The notes under the pieces are model-generated. The model ran no database searches, was not told where the DNA came from, and worked only from the letters and a program-made list of their open reading frames with translations. From Gammaproteobacteria bacterium (GTDB taxonomy: Bacteria; Pseudomonadota; Gammaproteobacteria; UBA6429; Thiohalophilaceae), in NCBI GenBank assembly GCA_024641475.1, contig JAHECZ010000016.1, positions 1-54,218 of the forward strand: a stretch of DNA of 54,218 nt. The letters run 5' to 3'. Shown piece after piece: positions 7,351 through 17,471 of this stretch. How positions within the stretch are numbered: position 1 is the stretch's first letter; each line of letters opens with the position of its first letter. The translations under genes and the position numbers were made by a program.

Positions 7351-9944
7351 TATTTCACCAGTTCCCGCACAATGCGGAATCCGGTAACGGCATCTGCATT
7401 CCCGTTATGCGGCTTGGCCGATCGCACATCACATTTTTCCATCGCATCCTCATAGGACCCGCCCATGGCCAACAGCGATAAATCCTTGTCATATACCAGC
7501 TCCTGGGCGTTGCCGAGATAATTCACCAGACCCCAGCCATTTTGCACACCGGTATTGATCCTGACAAGCTGTCCGCCTTTCTCTATTCCTCGCGTATTCA
7601 ATTGACAATTGCGATTCGGATCATGTGACTTGCTGGTGGCATTGGCAGCATAGACCCACTCGGCTTTACTTGGTAAACGATAGCGTTGGCTCGAGGTACG
7701 GCTTAACCATTTCAGATAACCTTTAATCGTGGCGATACCGGCATTGGTCACGGGCAGGTTGGCATCATCGCCGCCAACGTTACTGCATTCCTTGCTGGCG
7801 TCACAGTATTGTTTGAGTTCACGCACCGATATTTCATATTTACCAATCGCAAACGCGGCCAGACCACTACCGGCGGGGATTACGACCATGGTTGGTCCAT
7901 TACCGACACCGGACAACTTGTCGCGACAGACGGCACGCTCACCGCGCCCGCCCATACCGGCAATGGAAACATCGCAGGCATCACGCGGTTTGATTTCAAT
8001 GCGGCTGATTAGCGTATTGTCGCCGAAGATACGTAAGGCGTAATTCTTTGATTCCAGCGCACTCTCCGGATTACTCTTGCCGATTTCAGTAATACAGCCG
8101 GCCAGTGTCACAATAATTGAATTCTCCAGCTTCGCGTAGCGCGGTAAATCCAGCGAGCGGAGCTTTTCCACCGCAATGCCGAAATCCCGCATGCTCAGGC
8201 GCGAGCGACATTCCAGTTGATCCTTGACATTACGGTAGGCCAAATCAAATTGCGTGGTAATACGTTTTTGTTCATCGGCTTTGGTCTGTTTACTTTGATC
8301 ATCGCGGGTTTTGATTTCGACCTGGCGATTTTTTTGATCCTTGTCCTGCTTCATCAAATCAGCCAGACGACTTTTTTCTGCGTCGAGAATGCGGTGATCA
8401 CTGACATAACGGTAGGCGTTGTCGATCAACGCCAGTGCCTTGGCATACTCGCGGTTATCCGCCAGCGTTTTGATTCTCGCCAGATACATATCCGCCAGTT
8501 TTTGGGTTACCGATTGGAGCCAGTCATCCGGTCGTCCTGATAACAAATCGGTCAGTGCCTTGACCTCATCCCAGATATCGTTTTCCCAACCCGGAGTAAA
8601 TACGGGTTCGGCCATGAGTTTTTCGATTTTCTGTTTATGGATATCGTATTTTATCTTGAATTCAATCTCATCCAGTTTCATGGTTTGCTGTGCCGGTTGC
8701 GATTGGTTGCCGGTTATAAACAAGTATCCTGCAGCAGCGGCCAACACCAGAATCACCACGCCCAACCCGCCCAGTAAATAGGAACGCGGCTGCACATGCA
8801 ACATGAGTTGCTCGAATTCCGCAACCGTGGCAACACGGTCTTCACGCTTGAAGGCCAGGGCCTTTTCGATGGCTTTCCATTGGCGATTTTTGATCCCCGT
8901 AATGCGCTTGAGCCTGAGTTTGCGCTTGCAGGCCTCATCGGCGGGAATTCGATTATACGGATGCTCACCGGTCAGCATTTCATAGACAATACAACCCAGT
9001 GCATAAATATCATCACGCACATCGGGTTCCTTGCCACCCAGCATTTCCAATGAAGCATAGGCTGGCGTCAATGCGCCCAGCGTACCGGCATCGAAAACGG
9101 TTTTATCCTGGGTTTTACCGCTGTGTCGATCGATATTGGCCACGGCGCGGGCGATACCGAAATCGAAAATCTTGGCGATGCCGTTATTGGTGATGAAAAT
9201 ATTGCCGGGCTTCAGATCCGAGTGCACAATATTTTCACCATGCGCTTGTGCCAGCGCCGAGCAGATATCCTTGAGAATCGTCCAGATGTCATCGCGCGGC
9301 AATCCGGTGGAACTGTATTGCTTGATGATCTGATCCAGCGGGCGGCCTTCGAGATATTCCATCGTCATGAAGACCACATCGCCGTCACGATCAAAGTCGT
9401 AAACCTTCACGACATTGGGATGGGCAATACGCTGGCCTTTGCGCGATTCACGTTGCAAGGCGATAAATGATTCCGGATGTGCCTTGAATTCGTCGCTCAA
9501 TACTTTAATGGCAACATAAGGGTCACGATCATGCGCCTCGATCTTGTTGCGATCCTTGGCTTTGTACACCACTCCCATGCCACCGACACCGAGAACCTTT
9601 TCCAGTAAAAACCGGCCTTTGAGGATATGCAGTTTTTCACCGTTGTTGCTGGCAAAGACATTGGCCGCGGCCGCGCCGGGCGCAGGTTTACCAGTCACGG
9701 GTTGTTGCCGGACCCGTGTTGCATCATTACCGCCCTGCGGCGGCACCGGCCGCGCACGGGTCACATCCGCCGGGGATTGTGCACGTGCAGGTTGCTGTGG
9801 TTGTTTGCTACGCGGATCGATACGGGTCTGGTTCGCATTGCGAAACAAGGTTCGATCGGCGGTATCCGGGCGCGCCGACGTATCGGCCGGATTCGTTATG
9901 CGACCGTTTTTATTTTTCGAGCCGTTGTCGTCTGAATTATTCAT
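7350..9944 (-). CDS. ppkA: T6SS serine/threonine kinase with FGE-sulfatase domain (PpkA/TagE)
   Basis: This 864-residue membrane-bound Ser/Thr kinase matches the T6SS PpkA role. The N-terminal ~110 residues are disordered and hold Thr motifs (DRTLFR, DVTRAR, DATRVR). The kinase domain spans about 110-385: Gly loop GVGGMGVV (119-126), VAIK Lys147, HSDLKPGN catalytic loop (241-248; HSD rather than HRD) and DFG (261-263). One membrane segment lies at about 390-411. A coiled stretch follows, and a C-terminal FGE-sulfatase/SUMF1-like domain (about 685-862) contains RLPSKAEWVYAA and GFRIVREL. There is no von Willebrand domain, unlike P. aeruginosa PpkA. The gene follows pppA after 21 nt and couples to the next small gene. 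PpkA is known to phosphorylate FHA proteins or TssL to trigger T6SS assembly. The expected targets here are the FHA protein and TssL. Confidence 0.93.
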   Translation of the reverse strand: MNNSDDNGSKNKNGRITNPADTSARPDTADRTLFRNANQTRIDPRSKQPQQPARAQSPADVTRARPVPPQGGNDATRVRQQPVTGKPAPGAAAANVFASNNGEKLHILKGRFLLEKVLGVGGMGVVYKAKDRNKIEAHDRDPYVAIKVLSDEFKAHPESFIALQRESRKGQRIAHPNVVKVYDFDRDGDVVFMTMEYLEGRPLDQIIKQYSSTGLPRDDIWTILKDICSALAQAHGENIVHSDLKPGNIFITNNGIAKIFDFGIARAVANIDRHSGKTQDKTVFDAGTLGALTPAYASLEMLGGKEPDVRDDIYALGCIVYEMLTGEHPYNRIPADEACKRKLRLKRITGIKNRQWKAIEKALAFKREDRVATVAEFEQLMLHVQPRSYLLGGLGVVILVLAAAAGYLFITGNQSQPAQQTMKLDEIEFKIKYDIHKQKIEKLMAEPVFTPGWENDIWDEVKALTDLLSGRPDDWLQSVTQKLADMYLARIKTLADNREYAKALALIDNAYRYVSDHRILDAEKSRLADLMKQDKDQKNRQVEIKTRDDQSKQTKADEQKRITTQFDLAYRNVKDQLECRSRLSMRDFGIAVEKLRSLDLPRYAKLENSIIVTLAGCITEIGKSNPESALESKNYALRIFGDNTLISRIEIKPRDACDVSIAGMGGRGERAVCRDKLSGVGNGPTMVVIPAGSGLAAFAIGKYEISVRELKQYCDASKECSNVGGDDANLPVTNAGIATIKGYLKWLSRTSSQRYRLPSKAEWVYAANATSKSHDPNRNCQLNTRGIEKGGQLVRINTGVQNGWGLVNYLGNAQELVYDKDLSLLAMGGSYEDAMEKCDVRSAKPHNGNADAVTGFRIVRELVK

Positions 9945-9965
9945 GTGCGCGAGTGTTGCATACCG

Positions 9966-10721
9966 TTAGCTTGCTTCCTGGCGCGTGCCCTTAATCACGA
10001 TCGCCGATACATTGTCAGAAGCATTATTTTGCAATGCATTCTCAATCAGTCCGTTGACGCTGGCATCGACCGAATTATTCAGCAGGTGCTTCTCAATATC
10101 TTCATTGGCAACGGCATTGTACAAACCATCACTGCACAACAGATACACATCCCCCAGTTGCACGCTAAACACCTCGATATCCACATAGAGTTCTTCGCTG
10201 GTACCCACTGCGCGGGTAATCACATTGGACTCCGGATGCGCCAGTGCTTCTTCGGGAGTTATTGCACCTTGCTGCAATAACTCCGCAACATGACTGTGAT
10301 CCCGCGATATACGCGTCAACTGGTTATTCCTGTATAAATACAGGCGCGAATCCCCCGCCCATAAACATACGCCGACCTGACCGCGAATCAACATACAGAT
10401 AAAGGTACTGCCCACCACGCGACCGTCGAGCATGATTTCCGCATATTCCAGCAGGCGGTGATTGGTATCCAGCACCTGATTTTCGATACTGGTGACGAAA
10501 TCATCGAGATGACGGCTGTTATTGACCTCAGCCAGCGTATCCACCACCATCTTGCTGGCAACATTGCCTGCCTCATGACCACCCATGCCATCGGCCACGA
10601 CCCACATGCCCACTTCGGGTCGTGCCAGGATCGCATCTTCATTAATACTGCGAACAGTACCGACATTTGTTGCAGACGAGCTCAACCACTGTATCGGACG
10701 CCTAATCGTAATGTCGGTCAT
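9966..10721 (-). CDS. pppA: T6SS PP2C-type protein phosphatase PppA
   Basis: This 251-residue soluble PP2C-family phosphatase shows all the metal-binding signatures. RSINEDAI lies near the start, VVADGMGGHEAG near residue 45, LCSDGLYNAV in the C-terminal half, and DNVSAIVI near the end. The length is typical for PppA/Stp1. In T6SS clusters PppA removes the phosphate placed by PpkA and so stops or resets secretion. It lies between tagF and ppkA on the same transcript, the usual partner arrangement. A 78-nt gap separates it from tagF and holds only a short imperfect hairpin. The Shine-Dalgarno site is weak, so expression may be modest relative to the structural genes. Confidence 0.94.
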   Translation of the reverse strand: MTDITIRRPIQWLSSSATNVGTVRSINEDAILARPEVGMWVVADGMGGHEAGNVASKMVVDTLAEVNNSRHLDDFVTSIENQVLDTNHRLLEYAEIMLDGRVVGSTFICMLIRGQVGVCLWAGDSRLYLYRNNQLTRISRDHSHVAELLQQGAITPEEALAHPESNVITRAVGTSEELYVDIEVFSVQLGDVYLLCSDGLYNAVANEDIEKHLLNNSVDASVNGLIENALQNNASDNVSAIVIKGTRQEAS

Positions 10722-10799
10722 AGCACTTTTTTAAAATTCTGCCGTCGCCTACCGCGACTGTTGCGCCGCACTCTTGCCACGCATAACGTTAATATTCTG

Positions 10800-11522
10800 T
10801 TACTGGCCCAAACCAAATGGCTGTGGCCAACCCCAGTGTTGCCACTGCCCATCCAGCATCGCCGGTAACTTACTCACCGGTGGCAAGCCTTGCACGCTGA
10901 ACAAACACGGTGCGATTCGCTCTGAACCGCGGGTACTCCACACGCTGTAACTTAAATAGGTTTTTGCCAATAACCCATCCAGCAAATAACCATAAACCGA
11001 TCCCGGCGACTGCTCTTCGAATTCCATTTCGATATGAAATGCATTCGATTCCGGCATGCCACCACTGCGCGCATAACCTGTATTAAAGTTTAACTCCACA
11101 GTCGCAATCTGTTCGACCAATTCATCGAGCTGCATTTGTTCATCCAGCGCCTGCAAAGCCAATTCTTCCACGCTATCAAACCAGGCCGTTTGCGTCGCCA
11201 AAAAATCCAGCAAGGCAACATATTCCGGCAGTTTCACCACTACCGCAAATGGATAGTAACGTCCCACCGAATCGACACTTGGCATCAGAATACCTGCCCA
11301 GGCATGTTTGTCGATAATGCCGGCTGATATGACAAAACGCCAAATCGGGCTGGTCAGATAAATATCCAGCCATGCCTCACCCAACTGCTCTTTTGAACCG
11401 GCAATAAAATGCTGGGTCCACTCATCCCATCCGGCAACAAAATTGGCCGGTAAATTGCGTTGCACAAAATCACCATACATCGGTAACTTGCCGTACACAC
11501 CGACCGCCGCTGCCGCTAACAT
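10800..11522 (-). CDS. tagF: T6SS-associated protein TagF
   Basis: This 240-residue protein has the TagF (SciT/ImpM) fold signature close to the start: GVYGKLPMYGDFVQRNLP, followed by a WDEW motif. I start it at the ATG at 11522; the frame also allows a TTG one codon earlier. The ATG overlaps the tssM stop by one base (TGATG), and AGAGGG lies 6 nt before it. TagF is known as a post-translational repressor of T6SS that binds the FHA protein. It occurs free or fused to PppA; here the two genes are adjacent but separate. That context fits the same regulatory circuit with PpkA/PppA and the FHA protein in this operon. Confidence 0.93.
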   Translation of the reverse strand: MLAAAAVGVYGKLPMYGDFVQRNLPANFVAGWDEWTQHFIAGSKEQLGEAWLDIYLTSPIWRFVISAGIIDKHAWAGILMPSVDSVGRYYPFAVVVKLPEYVALLDFLATQTAWFDSVEELALQALDEQMQLDELVEQIATVELNFNTGYARSGGMPESNAFHIEMEFEEQSPGSVYGYLLDGLLAKTYLSYSVWSTRGSERIAPCLFSVQGLPPVSKLPAMLDGQWQHWGWPQPFGLGQ

Positions 11523-14500
11523 CAAAGACCCTCTGGCACCCGGAAGGAACCCAACAGATCTTTATGGAATGGATTAATCACACTCTTGGCTTTGATTTCA
11601 TATTGTACGCTGTGCGAGCTCTTCGGCGGGGCGTTACTGCCGGCGGCATTACTGCCACGATCAACAATACTATAGGTAACCAGATACACACTGGCACTAC
11701 CGGTAGAGGTCAGGCGGGAGCGATCCTGCAAATGGAACCACGCCCAGGGACCTTCATAGGTTGTCGCGTATTGCTCCTCGTTTAAATCCTCAAACACAAT
11801 GCGCACACGATTGAATTGATCGCTGCCCGCCCACTTGACCGGTTCCCAGAATTTTGGTCCGTGGCTGTAGGAAATACGTTTATCCCCCAGCTCCATCTGG
11901 AAGCGCGCATCGGTCTTTTTCATTTCATAGGGCCGTAACTGGAAGGTAAGACTGGGTATTTCGGCATTTTCACTGAAGAACACCGTCTTGATTTCGTTGG
12001 CCTTGCGTAACTGTGCAATCGCCGCGCCGGAAATTCCGATACTGTGATTATCAATGCCGCGATTCGACCAGTTGTTACGCGTATCAACAAACGGTTTGAT
12101 AAACTCCGTGGAATATTTATCCAGCGTACCGCCGGGTTTGAAAAACGCGGTAAAGTCATTAATCGCAACTTCATCTGTTGCGGACGGATTCAGCGGATAA
12201 CGACCGGCCAGTCCGCGCATATAAGGCTCATAAACCTGGGCGCGCCATTCGCTATTCATATAGCCGTGTGCGGATTGCAGCATGACTCGCCAGGTTTGAT
12301 TCGCCACTGCCGTCAACCAGCGGTTTAATGGCTCCGGCATATTTTTCGCGTAGGTGGTTAAATTGGTAATCGCATTGCCACCACCGCCGGCATAACGCGC
12401 CTTGGCGACTTCATAACACTTTTTACCCGGTTCCGGTGCGATGGCGATTTCGTTGACGAATTCCTGCAATTGCTTGATGCGCAGAATCGTATCGTTGATG
12501 GCGGCGGGTTTGCTGGCGGTTTCACGCATTAACACATTCACGGCGCGAAACTGTTTATCCACCGGCGTCAATTCAATCTGCGCTGCAGCCAACTGGGTTA
12601 ATTTCGCCTTCGGATCATTTTTGTCTTTGCTGTCTTCGCCAAAATTAGCCAGCAATGCATTGGTTAATTGCGTGTTCTTCGAGCCCACCTGTAATACTGC
12701 CAACAACGGTGAACGCACCGGATCGGTCAGACTCAATAGCACTTCATTGGCTTGTTGGACATTTTCAAATGGCCGAACTTCCAGTGAATCGTACAAGCCC
12801 TGCCAATACACGCGATAATCGGCCAGATAATACTCCTTGACCTGGCTAGCGATTTCCTTGGGATCGTAGTGTGCGGGATTTACAATGACATTTTCTTCAT
12901 CCTTGACAACCCATTTCTCTTTCGCGATGGTGGCGATCATTTCCGAGTCAGCCGACATATCGGCACTGTCATAACCTTGTTTGGTATATAGGATCGGTAT
13001 ACTGAGCTTTTGATTCACCTGATCGTTAACCACGTACGCGGCACGAATCGTGTCACCCATTTCTTCCAGCAGATTGATGCGGTGATTGAATCTGGCATCG
13101 CTGCGAATACTGCTATAGATACGTTGCGCGACTGGCACACGCATCAACTCAGAACGCACTGAACGAACCAAATCAGCATTTAATGTCACCGGTTCGGGTG
13201 CCTGCGCCAACAAGGTATGCAAATGGCTCTTGAGTTCATTCCGCACATCAGCCTGACCGGAGAGTTTTTTATCCCAGTCAGCGCTGAACCAGGCCACGAT
13301 CTGCTCGGCGTTGAAATGCGGAATTTTATTGAACATCAAATAAATGCGGAACGTATTGTACAGATCCGTGCCCTGGCTGCCCTGGCGCAAATCCGTTTCA
13401 AGATACTTCACCAGTTTGGGCATCAGCAGTTTGCGGAGCTGGGTTTGATAGGCTTTATTGGCGGCCGCATCCACATTGCCGTCGTACATACCCAGACTGC
13501 TTAACCAGGGATGCGATTCCTGATCGTACACGACACTGGCTTTGGCCAAGGCGCCGAGTGCCGGTAAGGTCGCACGTGCATCATCGGAAAACGCACTGAT
13601 GCGTTTATTCTCTGCATTAAACTCGGCGATGTATTTGGTGACTTCTGACATATACATTTTATTGCGGGTAAAACTGCCGGCCCATACCAGGAACATCGTG
13701 ATGGTCAGTCCGGCCAAGCCCAGATAGGCGGCGCGTTGGGTCCATTTGATGAACATGTCATAGCGACGATTCGAGCCCACCAGTTCCGATTCAGGGAAAA
13801 TCACACTGCGAAATAATTGTCCCAGAAAGAAACTTTTGCCCTGCTGCATGCCGGTTTGCATCATTTGCCGATCGAAACCGAAATTATTCGATACTGCCGA
13901 CATCAATCGGTCGATCGGTGTACCGTCCTGCACGCCGCTGGAAAAATAAATGCCGCGCAGATACGGCTGATAACGATACCGATTTTTGATAAAAGTCTGT
14001 GTGACAAAATGTTGAATGATCTTTTGCAGGTTGTCCATTTGTTGCGGAAAACCCTGAATGGCGCTGCGACGCTTGATATCACGTTCATCGTGCATGCGTG
14101 ACACCACGCGCTCATAGATACGCTTGATGAGCTTGTGGTATTCGGTCTCAAGAAAATCAAATTCCGGTGTTTGCAGTGCCTTGGGTGCATTGGGCAGTGA
14201 AATACCCCAAACCTGTTCCCGCTCATCCTTGCTCAGATCTTCAAAAAATTCGGAGAAGCCGGCGACCAGATCGCTCTTGGTAAACATGACATATATTGGA
14301 AAGCGAATTTCCAGCTTATCCATCAGTTCATCGATACGTGAACGGATGGTGCGTGCATGGGTGATACGTTCTTCTTCGGTCTGGGTCAGTAAATCCTGTA
14401 AACTGATAGCGACAATCGCGCCGTTAATCGGACGCCGCCGCCGATGTTTGCGCAATAAGGCCAAGAAACCTTCCCACGCCGCACTATCAACAATCTTGTG

Positions 14501-15097
14501 ACTGTCCTGGGTGGTGTAACGTCCGGCTGTATCGATCAACACCGCTTCATTGGTAAACCACCAGTCACAGTTACGCGTTCCGCCAACGCCGCGTAACGCA
14601 CCCTTGCCAAATTGATCTGCCAGCGGAAACTCCAGACTGGAATTCACCAACGCGGTGGTTTTGCCGGAACCCGGTGGACCAATGATGATGTACCAGGGCA
14701 GTTCATACAGACCTTTGCGAAAACCAAATCCTTTGAACTTGTATTTCTTCAGCACCGCCATGGCCTGCGCAAACCGCTCACCGATCTGATGCATTTCTTC
14801 CGAGGTCTGTTCGGAAACGGCGCCGCCGGTCGGACTGGCTTGGTTTACTTGCAGATCTCTGACCAGCTCTTCATTGTTTTTCTTGTCACGCATCGTTGTG
14901 CGCAGATTATTCAGTCCCCACAGCACCAGCATCACCATAATAGTGATAAGACGTGCGACTTCACCACCTAGCGGGGCCGTATTGTTTTCACCAAATTTAA
15001 TCGCCGGACCAACAAACCAGATTAGTAACGACAAAACAATCAGACCGATGATGGCGATAACAATCCGGTTCTTGAAGAATTCGAGAATTTTTTTCAT
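11522..15097 (-). CDS. tssM: T6SS membrane complex ATPase-like subunit TssM (IcmF)
   Basis: This 1191-residue inner-membrane protein of the T6SS trans-envelope complex has the usual TssM length. Two membrane segments lie at about 11-31 and 47-62, followed by a cytoplasmic NTPase domain. Walker A is GPPGSGKT at 140-147 and a Walker B-like VLIDTAGRY follows near residue 190. A third membrane segment lies near 450-472. The large periplasmic part ends in the beta-rich domain that contacts TssJ. The Walker A motif is intact, unlike in some TssM proteins. It is flanked by tssL (34 nt upstream) and tagF (one-base overlap). TssM, TssL and TssJ together anchor the baseplate and span both membranes. 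Confidence 0.97.
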   Translation of the reverse strand: MKKILEFFKNRIVIAIIGLIVLSLLIWFVGPAIKFGENNTAPLGGEVARLITIMVMLVLWGLNNLRTTMRDKKNNEELVRDLQVNQASPTGGAVSEQTSEEMHQIGERFAQAMAVLKKYKFKGFGFRKGLYELPWYIIIGPPGSGKTTALVNSSLEFPLADQFGKGALRGVGGTRNCDWWFTNEAVLIDTAGRYTTQDSHKIVDSAAWEGFLALLRKHRRRRPINGAIVAISLQDLLTQTEEERITHARTIRSRIDELMDKLEIRFPIYVMFTKSDLVAGFSEFFEDLSKDEREQVWGISLPNAPKALQTPEFDFLETEYHKLIKRIYERVVSRMHDERDIKRRSAIQGFPQQMDNLQKIIQHFVTQTFIKNRYRYQPYLRGIYFSSGVQDGTPIDRLMSAVSNNFGFDRQMMQTGMQQGKSFFLGQLFRSVIFPESELVGSNRRYDMFIKWTQRAAYLGLAGLTITMFLVWAGSFTRNKMYMSEVTKYIAEFNAENKRISAFSDDARATLPALGALAKASVVYDQESHPWLSSLGMYDGNVDAAANKAYQTQLRKLLMPKLVKYLETDLRQGSQGTDLYNTFRIYLMFNKIPHFNAEQIVAWFSADWDKKLSGQADVRNELKSHLHTLLAQAPEPVTLNADLVRSVRSELMRVPVAQRIYSSIRSDARFNHRINLLEEMGDTIRAAYVVNDQVNQKLSIPILYTKQGYDSADMSADSEMIATIAKEKWVVKDEENVIVNPAHYDPKEIASQVKEYYLADYRVYWQGLYDSLEVRPFENVQQANEVLLSLTDPVRSPLLAVLQVGSKNTQLTNALLANFGEDSKDKNDPKAKLTQLAAAQIELTPVDKQFRAVNVLMRETASKPAAINDTILRIKQLQEFVNEIAIAPEPGKKCYEVAKARYAGGGGNAITNLTTYAKNMPEPLNRWLTAVANQTWRVMLQSAHGYMNSEWRAQVYEPYMRGLAGRYPLNPSATDEVAINDFTAFFKPGGTLDKYSTEFIKPFVDTRNNWSNRGIDNHSIGISGAAIAQLRKANEIKTVFFSENAEIPSLTFQLRPYEMKKTDARFQMELGDKRISYSHGPKFWEPVKWAGSDQFNRVRIVFEDLNEEQYATTYEGPWAWFHLQDRSRLTSTGSASVYLVTYSIVDRGSNAAGSNAPPKSSHSVQYEIKAKSVINPFHKDLLGSFRVPEGL

Positions 15098-15130
15098 TGA
15101 CTCACCCGCACACGTGCTGTTTTCAGATTT

Positions 15131-16063
15131 TTATTGATTGAGGTTTGTTGCTGGCAGTTTTTCGCCCGCGGTGATGGCTTCGAGCTGCTGCACCACCGGC
15201 GTCGACGACTGGTATAACCAGTAGCGAAACCCGCTGTAACTCAACAACAGAATCCCCGCCACGACACTGGCGATGACCCATAACGGCACATATTCAGTCA
15301 ATGTGTTTCTGATCTTGCCCAGGCCTTCGCCGCTGGGTGAGAGGGTGCGTTCGTAACTGCCGTGGTGGTTACGTATCAATCTGAACAATTCATCACGCAG
15401 TTGTTCGATTTTTTCACGACCGCGCGATACCACGCGGTATTTGCCTTCGTAACCCAGGCTCAGGAACAAATAGATTAATTCCAGAATATCCAGATTCTCT
15501 GCGGGACGTTCGCGCATCCGATCCAGTATCGTGAAAAACTTCTCACCGCCATGGGTTTCGTTATGAAAGATGCTCAACAAGGTCCGTTGCGTCCAGGCAC
15601 TCTCCGCACCCCAGGGCGTATTGAGCACCGCTTCATCAAGTACCACACATAACAGATAGCGTGCCGCCAGTACTACTTCCGGTTTTATGTTTTCTTCTTT
15701 CGCCTGGGCTTCGAACTTGCGAATTTCACTGACCAGATGTTGATGCAAACCACCCACATTGGGATGACTCATGGTTTGTTGTAATTTGCATAACACCGCG
15801 ATCAACATACCGGCAGCGTTCACCAGCGGATTCAAGCCTTCCGCCGTTTTGAATTGACCGGTGTAATTATCAGTATAAGTATATTGCGCACTGCCGGGTC
15901 TGGATTGCGCATGCCCTGCCGCCGGCATTGCGCCTTGCTGCGGTAACTGGGTATTACCGGCACTGCTACGTCGACCAGGCATTGGCCGGATCACAGTGCT
16001 GTCTTTACGACCTCCACCGGGCGACTGCCGAAATACGGTTTTATCCGACTCATCTGAACTCAT
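15131..16063 (-). CDS. tssL: T6SS inner-membrane protein TssL (DotU)
   Basis: This 310-residue DotU-family protein has a disordered N-terminus, a cytoplasmic DotU domain (about 70-245) and one C-terminal membrane anchor (about 258-280, VPLWVIASVVAGILLLSYSG). There is no OmpA-like peptidoglycan-binding tail, so cell-wall anchoring must come from another protein. The N-terminus carries two similar motifs, DKTVFR (Thr9) and DSTVIR (Thr23). In Agrobacterium, PpkA phosphorylates TssL near its N-terminus and the FHA protein then binds it; the motifs here look like such sites. AAGGAG stands close to the ATG. It sits between tssK and tssM, as in many clusters. Confidence 0.96.
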   Translation of the reverse strand: MSSDESDKTVFRQSPGGGRKDSTVIRPMPGRRSSAGNTQLPQQGAMPAAGHAQSRPGSAQYTYTDNYTGQFKTAEGLNPLVNAAGMLIAVLCKLQQTMSHPNVGGLHQHLVSEIRKFEAQAKEENIKPEVVLAARYLLCVVLDEAVLNTPWGAESAWTQRTLLSIFHNETHGGEKFFTILDRMRERPAENLDILELIYLFLSLGYEGKYRVVSRGREKIEQLRDELFRLIRNHHGSYERTLSPSGEGLGKIRNTLTEYVPLWVIASVVAGILLLSYSGFRYWLYQSSTPVVQQLEAITAGEKLPATNLNQ

Positions 16064-16086
16064 GGTTCACTCCTTGTCTCTATTTA

Positions 16087-17421
16087 TTACTGCCTGATTG
16101 CCCAGAACTCGAGTTCCAGACCAGGGAAATCTCCACCTACATGCACCGCAAAGCCGCCGGAATTACTCAGCTCTTTCCAGAATGCATTGTTGCGTTCCAG
16201 TTCGAAATACGAATAACCCGAGTGATAGGGAATTTGTCGCGGTGCCACCGCCATGGACTTGATTGGAATTCCCGGCATGGCTGCATTCACCAATTGACGA
16301 ATGCGTTCGACGGGTCCGATTTTGATTTGTGCCGGTAAATGCGTGCGCAAGGTATTTTCCGGTACCTGGGCGCGAGCCGCCAATACAAACGATGCGCCGG
16401 TGAGTAACGAGCGATCCGGTATTTGCGCCACACGGATACCGTATTTCTTTTCTACCAACGCCATCGCCACAGCGGTTTGTTCGTACACCATGCTCAGGCA
16501 CTGCCGTACCGACGATATTAGCGGAACAAATGTCGCTTGCAGATTATCGTGCAGGTAAGGTGGAAATGCCGGTGGTCGTTTGTTTTTGCTGACAAACGTG
16601 GACAGTTCTCCGGCCATCTGTACTGATTCAGTAAATAAAGTTGCCGGATGCAAACCTTGCATATGGGTCAAATGATTCACCAGCGGTTCCAACCGATTAA
16701 TCAATTGCAACATCATGTAATCGGCTATCTCTGCGGTGCCACCACGATTGGTGTCCGCCAGGCGCCCGGCAATGGATTCGCCACGATGATGCAGCAAACC
16801 AACCAGCTCGGAAACAAATCCGCTCAATCGTTGCGAGGCATCACAATCCAGGCAGGTCGGAATATATTGGTTATCCAGCAGAACATTTTTATCTTCACGT
16901 GCTTCAGAGATGCGCGCGATACCGATACAGACATAACCACTTTGATCATCCGATTCGAGCAAGACACGCATACGTAGTTTGCCGACATTAATCACTATCG
17001 CATCGCCGCCATCGACGGTGATATCGCGGGTTTCCAGTTTGCCGGAGTAATAACGTGCCGTGCCCTGGCTATCTTCTTCAGTCAGCACATCGACTGCGCC
17101 GGGTCTGCGTACCGGCAAAGCCAGATAGACAATCTTGTCGTGCGTATTGGGTGGCACTTCCAGTACCGCGGGCGGCTCATCCTTTTCCGGAAAGCTGAAC
17201 GGTGTACCGTCGGGAAATACGCCACGCGCACTGCTGACCGATATCTTGCCCAGTTTTAATAACTGTTCATCGATGGCAAATTCATGCACGCCCCAACCGT
17301 ATGCCCCATAAGCCGCACATTTGCCATTAACATAACGCTCAAAATAGCGTTCCTGCTGTTGGAAGTGTTGCGGATTCAGAAACATCCCCTCTGACCAAAT
17401 TACTTTACTATCTAATGACAT
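16087..17421 (-). CDS. tssK: T6SS baseplate protein TssK
   Basis: This 444-residue protein is of normal TssK length and starts with the family signature VIWSEGMFLNPQHFQQQERY. TssK is a trimeric baseplate subunit that links the TssF/TssG wedges to the TssL/TssM membrane complex, with an N-terminal shell domain resembling phage receptor-binding proteins and a C-terminal membrane-complex-binding domain. The C-terminal part with PVERIRQLVNAAMPGIPI and YFELER motifs is present. No membrane segment is visible. It lies between tssJ and tssL with short gaps, so these genes are probably translated from one message. The Shine-Dalgarno site before the ATG is weak. Confidence 0.97.
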   Translation of the reverse strand: MSLDSKVIWSEGMFLNPQHFQQQERYFERYVNGKCAAYGAYGWGVHEFAIDEQLLKLGKISVSSARGVFPDGTPFSFPEKDEPPAVLEVPPNTHDKIVYLALPVRRPGAVDVLTEEDSQGTARYYSGKLETRDITVDGGDAIVINVGKLRMRVLLESDDQSGYVCIGIARISEAREDKNVLLDNQYIPTCLDCDASQRLSGFVSELVGLLHHRGESIAGRLADTNRGGTAEIADYMMLQLINRLEPLVNHLTHMQGLHPATLFTESVQMAGELSTFVSKNKRPPAFPPYLHDNLQATFVPLISSVRQCLSMVYEQTAVAMALVEKKYGIRVAQIPDRSLLTGASFVLAARAQVPENTLRTHLPAQIKIGPVERIRQLVNAAMPGIPIKSMAVAPRQIPYHSGYSYFELERNNAFWKELSNSGGFAVHVGGDFPGLELEFWAIRQ

Positions 17422-17471
17422 GGGTTCTGCCTGTTTGTAAGTATTATCTCCATGAATCTCCCCGCTGCGAA

